From: Haemaphysalis longicornis
Lineage: Eukaryota > Arthropoda > Arachnida > Ixodida > Ixodidae
Direction of reading: 5' to 3'
Length of the DNA stretch: 64,000 bases
Assembly: GCA_013339765.2 (NCBI GenBank)
Contig: CM023454.1
Span: 148,861,603-148,925,602, forward strand
Under the pieces are notes generated by a model. The model ran no database searches and was not told where the DNA came from. It saw only the letters and a program-made list of their open reading frames with translations. The position numbers and the translations under genes are program-made. Shown one piece after another: positions 10,032 to 19,525 of this stretch. Each line of letters opens with the position of its first letter. Position 1 is the first letter of the stretch.

Positions 10032-11625
10032 TGTGATGAGGTAGAGGACAGTGGGGGTGCGCGCATCGGAGACAGCCTCGGACGACGACGAAGTTAACCG
10101 TTAAACGTGGACAATCACTTTGTGGGAGTATGTTCCGGCTAGGTGTCGCCCGAAGAGAACTTGCATAAGCCCCGTTTACATTGACCCGACGAGGGCGCGT
10201 TGAGTCGAAATAAACAGGTTTTTTGGACTCGACACCCCCATGTATAAGCGGACGGGGTGGGTCAGAGAGCCGTCGCGGCGAGTCCAGTCAATCGGAGGCA
10301 GGGGGTGGGTTAGCTCGCTCGTCGGGCTGAGTCGGCGGGCCGCGGGGAGCAGAATACCGTATTTTCGCGGTTCTAACGGCCCCCAATCGTAACGCGCGGG
10401 TAACTTCGCGCAGGAAAATTCGAAAAAAAAAATGTGACACTGACGGTACTGCGCAGATGGAAAAGACATGACACCCCGTACCTGGAAGAGGGAGATTTTA
10501 TTTGGCGTATGCAGCTCTGGAAGCCAAAAATGAATTGTGCTTCACAAGGTTTCTTATCCAGCTGCTGCTGGAAATAAGTTATGCGGGGAACACTGAAGCT
10601 GCTTGCGATTTCAAGTGCCTTGATCTTCATAATTCCAAGCGTTAGGGCTAAGCAGAAGCACAAAAAAATGGTGCAACAGCTGACCAGGGATGCGGCATGC
10701 CATTGAGGAATCAGTGCAGCCGAAATTCACTCACGTGGTGTTGACCGATTGTTTTTATTGGATTGAGTTGGATTTTGCGGGTACTTCGTGTCCGTTGCGC
10801 ATGGAAATGCTGCTGGCCGCTTTAAAGCCTATTTCGGTTTTGAGCCCGATTGTAACGCGCACACAAAGACGAAGCTACCCTTTTAGCAAAAGAGGGTGCG
10901 CGTTAGAATCGTGAAATACGGTAGCCCCTTTTCCGTGAACCCTGCCTCTGCCCTCACCTCGATTCTTTGGACGGGGTTCATATAACTCAGGACGCGTCGA
11001 GGTAAGCTGAACCCGCCACTCAACTCACCCCGCCCCGTCGCGTCCATGTACACGGGCTATAATAGCCGAGGCAATAATGTGACGGGGGAAGAGGAAGAAG
11101 AGAGCGTGTCTGGGTGACAGTGGATGATTCGGAAGAACATGGTTATGAGGGCTACCCACAAGACGCGGTAGCCGTGCTCCACCGCGGCCGTCGTCAGGAC
11201 GCCCGGAAAACGAGCAAGGCTGCAGTGCCCATCCGTGCTTACCTGTGTCACCGCGCATTGAATCGCCGGAATCGACTGTGTGACGTCGTGTTCCCCCGTG
11301 CCGATCTACCGACAGCCTCCGAGAACTGGGACTGGCCAACACCTTATCATTGAGTGCGCCGTAACAAGTGAGACGTTTTATCTATCACGGGTGTCCCTTC
11401 AAACTTAACTGTGAACTGTTGATTCCTTTACGCGCATACAGAGCTTGGGGTCTGTAGGATTGACTTTAGTGTTGCGGCCTATTTGTAGCCGTAGCGTACT
11501 GTGATATCGTTAGCTCGTCTCGTCTCGATAAATGTCCGTCTTCGTCTTATGCGTCATAGTTTCTCAAGTGCCTGTGTCGTTTGTGCGACGTTTGATCCCG
11601 AGTCCTAGCCACCAATACCATCACA
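10032..11625 (+). repeat. 3' LTR, interrupted by a DNA transposon
   Basis: 10032-10168 and about 11058-11625 together match the 5' LTR. The 889-bp insert between them interrupts the segment TTGCATAATAGCC. The polypurine tract AAGTGGGGAGCA precedes it. Confidence 0.9.
10169..11057. mobile_element. TIR DNA transposon (889 bp) inside the 3' LTR
   Basis: It starts GCCCCGTTTACATTGACCCG and ends with the imperfect complement of GCCCGTGTACATGGACGCG. The 5' LTR gives the empty site, so the insertion is certain; the duplicated bases are ATAA or TAA. It has no transposase frame, so it is non-autonomous. A second copy in reverse orientation starts at 45491 and shares the internal block with the run around AATCGGGCTCAAAACCGAAAT (complement here near 10830). 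The short A/T target would fit PIF/Harbinger, but that is a guess. Confidence 0.85.
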
Positions 11626-11630
11626 CAAGG

Positions 11631-12277
11631 TAAATGTGAGCTTGCGAGGCCACTTCAAGAGCACTAATTTGTCTAAGGTGAGCTCAAAGGTATGAGCTGA
11701 GTCGTTCACCCATCTCAGGTAATGACATAAACACTGCCTCATTTTTCAGCCACCAGTGTTTCACACTACTGAGCAGTAGTTCTGGATACGCGTTCAAGCA
11801 CAGTATAGTCAGCATCCTTGCTACTCTTCTGAGGGATTAAAAAGGGCTTGTGCACTGCGAAATTCTAATTTACACCTGTGATTTTCAATTCTGCCTGTTT
11901 TCAAAGCTTTGCTTGTTAGCTTTATTTTTTAACACTTTGCTTCTCTCGTGATAGAACTTTAGGCATTTGACTTCATTTTGGTTTCTTTTATTTGAAAATC
12001 AGAACTGCATAGGTTACGCAGAAATCATGGTCCACAGAAAATCTTTCCTCATGCTTTGACGCAGGGAGTTTTCAAGAACTTTTGATTTCTAACACGTGCT
12101 ATAGCTGACAAATGAGGAGTACACAGTTCGTTTCAACATTCTTTTTTAAATTCCTTTTCTCCTTTTTTTTCTTTTTTTCAGCTGGAGGCATCTTTATTGC
12201 TCATGGATGGTAATTCTTGACGTTGCAAATTTTTTTGAAGACGTGACATTTCTTTCGCCTTGAGTTGCTTTATGATC
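11631..12277. other. No recognisable gene
   Basis: AT-rich sequence between two mobile elements. No reading frame or motif worth naming was found. There is a T-rich run near 12145-12180. Confidence 0.6.
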
Positions 12278-12333
12278 CCTACTATCAGGGGTGTAGCCAG
12301 CAATTTTTTCCGGGGGGGGGGGGGTTGAGGGGG

Positions 12334-12845
12334 TGTACTCTACGAAAAAATGGGAGGGTGAAATGTGTAGGCAAGGCTTCTTGTGCGTTGTTTTTCAAAC
12401 AAAGCTTGAAATAACTGACTTCAACGTGCGATTTGTGTACGCTGAATGCTAACAGTAAAGCCCACCTGAAGGAGCTTACATAATGATTATGGTGACCTAA
12501 ATTCCCGTTCGCCGGTCTATCGGTAGGCCACGGGTGATTCATTCATCCGTACAGCAGGCGGTTATGCGGCACGCACTCGTGAGCGAAAAAATGTACTCTA
12601 CGAAAAAATGGGAGGGTGAAATGTGTAGGCAAGGCTTCTTGTGCGTTGTTTTTCAAACAAAGCTTGAAATAACTGACTTCAACATGCGATTTGTGTACGC
12701 TGAATGCTAACAGTAAAGCCCACCTGAAGGAGCTTACATAATGATTATGGTGACCTAAATTCCCGTTCGCCGGTCTATCGGTAGGCCACGGGTGATTCAT
12801 TCATCCGTACAGCAGGCGGTTATGCGGGCACGCACTCGTGAGCGT
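12334..12845. repeat. Tandem duplication, 258-bp unit (2 copies)
   Basis: The unit starting TGTACTCTACGAAAAAATGG at 12334 repeats at 12592 with almost no differences, down to GGCACGCACTCGTGAGCG. It lies inside the hAT-like element. The near-identity implies a recent duplication or copy-number polymorphism. Confidence 0.95.
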
Positions 12846-13108
12846 GATCATGAGTGCTCGTGAGTGGCTCGCAGTCCCCAAAGTTTCGTCGGGCGGAAGT
12901 GGAGGCAAACACTAATGGAGGCAAACGGGAACCTGCCGCGAGCCTCGATCGGGTCGCGGAAGGTTCCCGGCGCAGCTCGGTGCATCCGGCGCGAAATGTA
13001 GACCGCCTACGTATGATAAGATGTACAGCATCTGGAGCAGGCGCAGGGACCAGATGTGGACACAGCCCTTGTTTTCAGCTTTATATGAACAAAAATGTTC
13101 TTAAAACT

Positions 13109-13350
13109 TGTGGCAATCCCGCAATAGTGGCGGGGGATAATCTCACGGGATAGACATGTGCCGGCTGAGGAAGATGTGGGGCGAGACGAGCTAGGATAGA
13201 ACATGGCGGACTGGGCTGGGCTACGTGTGTGCAGCCGGATCGGCTGAGCAGTGGACCTTGGCGGAGCGGGACTCCCAGTAAAGGTGTGATCGAGGGGGCT
13301 CAGTGTCTTTCTGGGGAACCGCGGCCGGTGCAAGAACCCACGGTACCACA
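13109..13350 (+). repeat. 5' LTR of the nested Gypsy element
   Basis: Starts TGTGGCAATCCC and ends GGTACCACA. It is nearly identical to 23419-23659. The short 242-bp length is compatible with Gypsy elements. Confidence 0.9.
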
Positions 13351-13352
13351 TT

Positions 13353-13370
13353 TGGCGCCCTGAACGTGGG
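13353..13370 (+). promoter_or_regulatory. Primer-binding-site candidate
   Basis: TGGCGCCCTGAACGTGGG begins two bases after the 5' LTR. TGGCGCC is a common retroelement primer-site start. The priming tRNA was not identified. Confidence 0.65.
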
Positions 13371-13597
13371 GCCGGCCGTGGTTCCTGGAAGGGCATTGTG
13401 GTCTTCTTCCTCGTTTTGGTGTTCCGCGGTGGGCATTTTGCGGGGCGAATTACGTTTGCGTTTTTGAGTGGCTCTCGGGATTTTTCGGTAGCCCGCCTCG
13501 TGATTTGAGGCGCCTTTGTAGTGGCTTCTGTGGTTTATAACCATTTTTTCTTCCCGTGTTCGCTTCGTGGCGCGCGAGATTATTTCTTCCCAGGGAC

Positions 13598-14934
13598 ATG
13601 CCTGGCCGTGGAGCTTCTACCCGTCGGCGCCCCTTGGTTGCTCCGCGTGAGCCCGCAAGGGATGCGGACGCCATTGGGCTCGTCGGCGTGCTCCGCCCGA
13701 TCATGGACCTCTGCGAGAACCTCACGAACCGGCTGGCGGGTCTCGGGCTAGAAGGCGGTGGGTCCGAGCATGGGCCATCGTTCCAGCCGAGCATTGCGGT
13801 GCCGCGCTTCACGGGCTACGATGACCGCAAGACCGTGGCGGACTTCCTGAGCGATCTCAATGTTTACAAGACGGCGTCGGGTGCTTCGGACGAGTTCGTG
13901 TTGACCCGTGTCCTGCCGGTTGCCTGGAGGCATCGGCTGGTCGTTGGTGGCGCCTCCAGACCCCGTTCGCGTCCTGGGCTGACTTCGAGGTACGCTTCCG
14001 CGAGGAGTCCTTGCCTCCCGACTACGACTACCGCATCCGCCGTGAGCTGGAGGCACGTACGCAGCACCCGCGCGAAGGCTTGCTCGAATACATTCGAGCT
14101 ATCCAGGAGCTCTTCAAGCGAGCTATCCCGGGTGGCGTCTGACGCGGAAATGGTAAAGCACGTCTTGCGGCGTTGCCATCCGCGCTTCCGACCTTTCCTG
14201 CACGCCGTGATTACTCCAGTTTGGAGGAGGTGGCGCGATCAGCTCGAGCAATCGAGGACGCTCTGATATTAGAGCTGAGTTATGTACCCCCTCCGCCAAT
14301 AGGGGAAGGCACTTGAGCCAGCTTGCGCATGGAGAGACACCTATGAGACTTCGCCACAGCGAAGTCCACAGCCGCGTACGCAGCGGCTGGGCTTGAATTC
14401 CCCCGCGCACGAGGTCCTTCTGCCCTTGGCGACAGGCAGTTGGAGCGCGGAAGACCACTAGATGGTGCAGCCCATGGCGGGAACTCCCCGCAGCGGTTAG
14501 AGCCAGGGTTCCTGCGTTGGGAAAACAGGCCCTCTTTACTGGCAGGCTCACCGCTCCCCGACCCGAGTCTCTCCCTTGGGGGTCGGCAACGAAATCCTCT
14601 GAACTCCAGAGGTCCTTCTCGTCCGGTCGTCGAGACGGGAGGGTCGCGGGGCTACGTGCCCAACGGAAATCAAGCTGGCGGCTGTTACCGATGTGGACAG
14701 CCAGAAAACGTCCGTCGTGAGTGTCCCCGTGTGATGGCTGGTCGCCGAAATACAAATAGCCATCGAGATGAAGGAATGCAGCCCGAGGCAGTGATGGTGA
14801 CTAACCCATCGCTGTCTAGGCAGCATGGCTCACGCTTCTCGCCTCTACGTTTTGCAGGCTTTCTTCATGTCTGCGGTGCTGCTTCGTTTGCCAAGAGCGT
14901 CTGTTTCGGCAGGCGCATCTACAATCTTTCCTGA
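13598..14934 (+). pseudogene. gag: Gag of the nested Gypsy element, frameshifted, zinc knuckle lacks His
   Basis: The start ATG is taken at 13598 (MPGRGASTRRRP). Capsid-like sequence follows in frame (PSIAVPRFTGYDDRKTVADF). From about 13940 to 14135 the coding frame shifts (SWADFEVRFREESLP, then EGLLEYIRAIQELF), and it returns with ASDAEMVKHVLRRCHPRF. At about 14685 the knuckle reads CYRCGQPENVRREC, in which the zinc-binding histidine is replaced by asparagine. The gag frame is lost where the LINE begins near 14815. At least two frameshifts plus the knuckle change make this copy non-functional. Confidence 0.75.
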
Positions 14935-15150
14935 GCCGGTGAAGATAACTAATCACTACCCCTGGGACCACAGCCAACCTTTGAACGTGACTTTCTTCAT
15001 GCGCACGGACTTCGGCGCACCCACCTCATCTACGTCAACACCGTCCAGCCCGGCCTGTATAAAACGCGACCTGCCAGCCAGCCACCTCAGTGGGCACGGG
15101 AGCAGTCTAGGCAGCATGGCTCACGCTTCTCGCCTCTACGTTTTGCAGGT
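14816..15150 (+). repeat. Repeated 5' block of the LINE (about 291-bp period)
   Basis: TCTAGGCAGCATGGCTCACG and the following 25 bases, through CTACGTTTTGCAGG, occur at 14816 and again at 15107. The second copy is followed by GTGCGT, giving a splice-donor-like CAG/GTGCGT. A TATAAAA lies at 15058-15064, about 50 bp before the second copy. Repeated 5' UTR monomers serve as promoters in some LINEs; here this is only inferred. Confidence 0.7.
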
Positions 15151-15252
15151 GCGTAATACTTATCCGTTATACGCAAAGAGAAGGGACAATCGTTTTTGCT
15201 ATTGCTCCCGTGCCCCGGGGTGTTGTGTGACATTATCGCCGACTGTTTCTCG

Positions 15253-16097
15253 ATGTCGTTTTTGCTACTAAGCTCGGGCGATGTGGAAACCAATCCCGGT
15301 CCCCCCAAGACTCGCTCTGCCGATATTCTTGCACTTGAAAGTTTGCCCGATGACCCTGCTGAGCAGATGAACGTCGTGTTTCACCTACTTAAGGATCTGC
15401 AGTCCCGTTCCACACATGCGGCGAAGTGTCAGGCTGATTTAGAGGCTGGCCTTAAATCTATCCAAGCAGGACAAAAGAAAATTGAAGCCAGCATAGAAAA
15501 CATCCAAACGCGTCTCTTGACAGTAGAAAAGAAAACTGAAGTGCTCGAGCGTATCCACGAGGATATAGCGACAGTAGTCACTAATCATGATTCCTTGCAG
15601 TCGCGTGTGGACGATCTTGAGGATAGATCTCGTCGAAATAACCTGATCTTTTATGGATTCCAGGACTCTGTCCGCGAGACTTGGGAGGAGTCTGAATCGC
15701 TCGTGAAGGGGGTCCTCACTCCCCACTTTTTCGGACGACGCGTTCGAACGCGCTCATCGTTTAGGGTCTTTTTCTCCTACTAAATCCCGTCCAATAATTG
15801 TTAAATTTTCAAACAAAGGACCAAGCACTTTCTGCACGCAAGAAACTTAAAGAAAATGACATAACGGTGTCCGAAGATTTCTGCCCTGCAACGCGGGAAA
15901 TTCGTAACAAACTAACTGCGTTTGCGAAAAATCAACCAGGCGAACCACTCTTTCACCTTCGATACAAAACACTCGTTATTAACAAGACGCACTACATCTA
16001 CAATAAGGCTACTAATGAAATATCCGAAGACGTACGACGACCCTCAATCACTAACGATCAGCGTCGCTTGAACCCGCGCGCTACTACGTCCTCGTAG
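15253..16097 (+). pseudogene. LINE ORF1 with N-terminal 2A-like peptide
   Basis: The first ATG (15253) gives a short hydrophobic start, MSFLLLSS, followed directly by GDVETNPGP (15277-15303), the exact D-V/I-E-x-N-P-G-P core of 2A 'ribosome-skipping' peptides. The next about 90 residues are coiled-coil-like (IQAGQKKIEASIENIQTRLL). Then comes the L1-type core (DDLEDRSRRNNLIFYGF) that leads into the RNA-binding domain. Frameshifts near 15720 and 15790 precede the C-terminal part (15798-16097), which resembles the L1 ORF1 C-terminal domain. ORF1 proteins are nucleic-acid chaperones of the retrotransposition complex. 2A sequences are known in other APE-type LINEs. Skipping activity is inferred, not shown. 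Confidence 0.75.
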
Positions 16098-16124
16098 GGG
16101 CGCGTCAGGGGAAGTGGTCAGGAC

Positions 16125-17054
16125 TTGTCGCGTGTCTCAGTTCTTTTTACTAACATTCGTAGTATCCTCAACAAGCGTGACTCACTAACATCGGCAGTTG
16201 AGACAATTAAACCAGACATTTTAGTATTAACTGAGACGTGGCTACAGCCGCACATTTCAGATCACGAATTATTTTTTCCAGCACACCGTTTCTCGGTTTT
16301 TCGTTGTGACCGCACTTTGCGATCGGGGGGCGGCGTCCTCCTAGCCATCAATAAAAACATTCCATCACAATGTATCCATGTGCAAAGCAACCTAGAAATA
16401 ATTTGGGCTATCATCGAACTAACTTCCCGAAAGCTTATCATCGGTATTTGCTACCGTCCACCCCATAATACTCCTACATTTATAAATGAGCTACACGATG
16501 TTATCAACCTGGTTTGGACGCGTCATACTAATATCCCGTTGCTCCTAATTGGTGACTTTAACATTCCAAACATATTTTGTGAAAATGAACCGCCCACATT
16601 GCAGCCTTTTTCAACCTTTGCTAATGACTTCTTCAACACGTGTTCAGTTTTTTCTTTATCACAGCTGATCAGGCCGCCAACTAGATCAACGCAAACGTCT
16701 GCCAATATTCTTGATCTTGTACTAACTTCTAGACCAGATTACGTATCCAGTATTGCGCACCTACCCGGCTTAAGTGACCACTGCATGCTATCGTTTGACA
16801 TTAACTTACCACGTCCGAAATCTAAAAATAAGAATAAAACAATTCGGCTTTACGAAAGAGGCAATTTTGACGCATTTAATGAAGAATTATCTGGTTTTCT
16901 CGACCCGTTCTTTGAAGATTTCGACTGTCACTCGGTACAAACTAACTGGGACATGTTCTCTGACAAAATTAAGGAACTAACAGATACGTACTATTACGAG
17001 CAATATGAAAGGGAACACAGGAACGCGCAGAAACACCCTCGGACCCAGCTGTGA
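16125..17054 (+). CDS. LINE ORF2, AP-endonuclease domain (5' part)
   Basis: About 285 residues form a complete exonuclease-endonuclease-phosphatase fold. It opens VLFTNIRSILNKRD (Asn), then DILVLTETWL (metal-binding Glu) and GICYRPPHN, LLIGDFNIPN at about 16540 (D and N of the active site), and ends with LPGLSDHCML at about 16775 (SDH motif). This enzyme nicks the target DNA so that the 3' OH can prime reverse transcription. The upstream stop of ORF1 is about 30 bp away. Beyond residue about 290 the frame runs into the inserted TIR element and is meaningless. Confidence 0.85.
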   Translation: MSRVSVLFTNIRSILNKRDSLTSAVETIKPDILVLTETWLQPHISDHELFFPAHRFSVFRCDRTLRSGGGVLLAINKNIPSQCIHVQSNLEIIWAIIELTSRKLIIGICYRPPHNTPTFINELHDVINLVWTRHTNIPLLLIGDFNIPNIFCENEPPTLQPFSTFANDFFNTCSVFSLSQLIRPPTRSTQTSANILDLVLTSRPDYVSSIAHLPGLSDHCMLSFDINLPRPKSKNKNKTIRLYERGNFDAFNEELSGFLDPFFEDFDCHSVQTNWDMFSDKIKELTDTYYYEQYEREHRNAQKHPRTQL

Positions 17055-17354
17055 GTGATACGCAGCGGCCGCCGTCGGAAACAAAGTGGAAAGGGGGACG
17101 CTGTTCTAACAACTGTTCCCATTCCCGCCGTTCGTCTTATCGGCTGTCGGACGATACCATTTATCGGCGAACTGACGTAAGCTGCTGCTTTGTAGAAATG
17201 CCAGCGTGGTGGGAGTGCCAACAGTTAGTGGAAGAGCGCCCTCCTTTCCCCCTTTGGTTTTCACAGCGCCATCCGCGTATCGCTCCGAGTCTGTTTCGAG
17301 GCTGTTTGCCACGCGTTCCTGTGTTCCCGTTCATATTGCTCATAATAGTACATA
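16985..17354. mobile_element. TIR element (about 370 bp) inserted in the LINE EN-RT linker
   Basis: The left arm (16985-17097) and right arm (about 17240-17354) are inverted copies over about 100 bp, with anchors GAGCAATATGAA and GGGAACACAGGAACGCG on the left and their complements on the right. The LINE coding sequence stops resembling ORF2 here and resumes at about 17380 (NAPWYSTHLKRLSDRKKRLY). The extent of LINE sequence swallowed by the arms is uncertain, so the edges are approximate. No coding capacity. Confidence 0.75.
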
Positions 17355-17379
17355 CCCACTCGCATCATAGTTTCTAATG

Positions 17380-19277
17380 ATAACGCGCCATGGTATTCTA
17401 CTCACTTAAAACGCTTATCTGACCGAAAGAAACGTTTATATAAATTAGCCAGGCTGTCCCCTAGCTCCGTTCGGTGGGCTGCCTACAAAGAGGCATTTAA
17501 AGATTACGTCACTGCTCTTAAAAATGCTAAAGAAAATTTTTTGATTACTACTTTGCCATCGATGTTATCAACCGATACAAAAAAGTTTTGGCGCGTTATT
17601 AACCCCCCCCCCCAAAGATGGTGACTGCTTAACATTTGTTGATGAAAATAATACCGCTATTCCTTCCAACCGAAGTGCTGAAGTTCTCAATGAAGCCTTT
17701 GCATCGAATTTCTCCGAAACTACTAATGTCCCACTACCCTTACCTTGCAATTACAGTCACAACCAGATGCACCCAATTACCATCGATTCTTGTGGTGTTG
17801 AAAAACTTATTAAATCATTAAAACCATCCTCTGCTCCTGGATGCGACCTCATCAGCCCAAAAATTCTAATCAGTACTAGTTACTATTCTTCCATTATACT
17901 AACAAAAATTTATCAACAGTCGCTCGATCACGGTGTGCTACCAATTGAATTTAAAATTGGAAAGGGGGTTCCATTCTTCAAATCTGGCAACAGGCACTCA
18001 CCCCTTAATTATCGACCTATTTCTTTAACTAGTATTCCGTGTAAACTAATTGAACACATACTGTTTTCTAACCTAGTTAAATTTTTATAATCGAACTCTT
18101 ATTTTTCTCTGTCACAACATGGTTTCAGAAAAACGTATTCATGTGAAACGCAACTCGCATTATTCACCCATAAACTGCATACTTTTCTTGATCAGTCCAC
18201 GTTTGCCGATTGTATATTCATTGACTTTTCCAAAGCATTTGATAAGGTGTGTCACAAACTATTGTTGTTTAAACTACATCAGCTTAACCTCGATTCCAAA
18301 CTTCTATCTTGGCTTGAGATTTTTCTTACCAACCGTTCGCAATTCGTATCCGCTAATAATCATAACTCGAGTTAACACCCGTCCACTCTGGTGTGCCGCA
18401 AGGTTCCGTGTTGGGTCCTCTTCTTTTCCTTATTTACATTAACGACTTACCAGCATCCGTTTCTTCTAACATTCACTTATTCGCCGATGACTGCGTTGTG
18501 TACTGACAAATAACTTGCGCTGATGACATAGCCGTCTTGCAATCTGATCTTCATACTATTTCATCCTGGTGCAAAACTTGGCTCATAGAACTTAACTCTA
18601 CCAAATGTAAATATTTACGTGTTACAAGAACAGCCCACCAGTTACCTACTTATTTTATTGATAACTCCCGTTTAAATCATGTATCATCCTATAAATATCT
18701 TGGTGTTCACATTTCAGCTGATTTAACATGGACCACTCACACCGAGTATGTAATTGCCAATGCTAACCGCACGCTAGGATACCTCCGACGCAATTTTTCA
18801 AGAGCCCCTTCATCACTTAAATTACTAATGTACAAAACACTCGTTCGTTCTAAACTGGAGTATGCCGCATCAGTGTGGGATCCAAGTTATGATACGCTAA
18901 TACAATCACTCGAAATGGTACAAAATAACTGTGTTCGCTTCATTCTTTCTAACTATAATCGCACTGCTAGCATAACTTCAATGAAATGTAGCCTTCAACT
19001 ACCAACGCTATCTTATAGCCGTAAAAATTTGCGTCTTTGTCTGTTCCATAAGATATTCTATCACCGACATCTACGTCATCAGCTCATTTTGCCTCCGCAT
19101 TTCATATCGTCTCGTTTGGATCACGCTAATAAAATCGGAATATCATCGTCAAGGACAAATGCATTTTTTCAGTCTTTCATACCCAGGACTTCAGTCGAAT
19201 GGAACCATCTTCCTGCATCAACCGCTGCCATTATTGATCATGAATCATTCAAAACAGCCTTAGCTAACATTGTATAA
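17380..19277 (+). pseudogene. LINE ORF2, reverse transcriptase part, frameshifted
   Basis: The linker (YKLARLSPSSVRWAAYKEAF) leads to RT motifs: LKPSSAPGCDLISPKIL near 17820, LNYRPISLTSIPCKLIEHI near 18005, an 'IFIDFSKAFDKVCHK' stretch around 18220 in another frame, the GVPQGSVLGPLLF block around 18400, and LFADDCVVY around 18478 carrying the catalytic DD. The thumb and C-terminal region (18537-19277) is intact: YLGVHISADLTWTTHTE and LVRSKLEYAASVWDPSYD. No RNase H follows, in line with CR1/L2/Jockey. At least four frame changes make it a pseudogene. Confidence 0.8.
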
Positions 19278-19525
19278 TGATGTGTTCATTTGTATTTTGT
19301 TTTGTCCCGCCTTAGCTAAAATTGTATACTAAGAAGCCAACCTGATATATTCGTTTATACCTTATAATGCATTAGCTACAATTGTATATTTAGAAGCCAT
19401 TGTTATAACCTTTTTACTTCTTTTGACTGCTTTTGTCATTCCTTTTTTTGTATTTAACCACTCCCCTCTCTAATGCCTTATGGCCCTGAGGGTACTGTAA
19501 ATAAATGAATAAATAAATAAATAAA

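Larger units (their letters stand above)
7012..11625 (+). mobile_element. LTR retrotransposon, near-complete ends, internally degraded
   Basis: The element is bounded by the 5-bp direct repeat CAAGG (7007-7011 and 11626-11630). It has matching LTRs starting TGTGATGAGG and ending CATCACA, a primer-binding-site candidate right after the 5' LTR, gag with a CCHC knuckle, a protease remnant, and a purine-rich tract (AAGTGGGGAGCA) before the 3' LTR. Most of pol is missing: no reverse transcriptase motif is visible. The 3' LTR carries a later 889-bp DNA transposon. The gag type and 5-bp TSD fit Ty3/Gypsy. Confidence 0.9.

Noticed and set aside
12285..12800. Two identical 85-codon minus-strand frames
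   Set aside because: They reflect the 258-bp tandem duplication and include the hAT-like end; no protein character.
13104..13108. Target-site duplication for the nested Gypsy (AAACT versus AACGG)
   Set aside because: Only three of five bases agree, so the insertion is supported by LTR ends and the hAT empty-site geometry instead.
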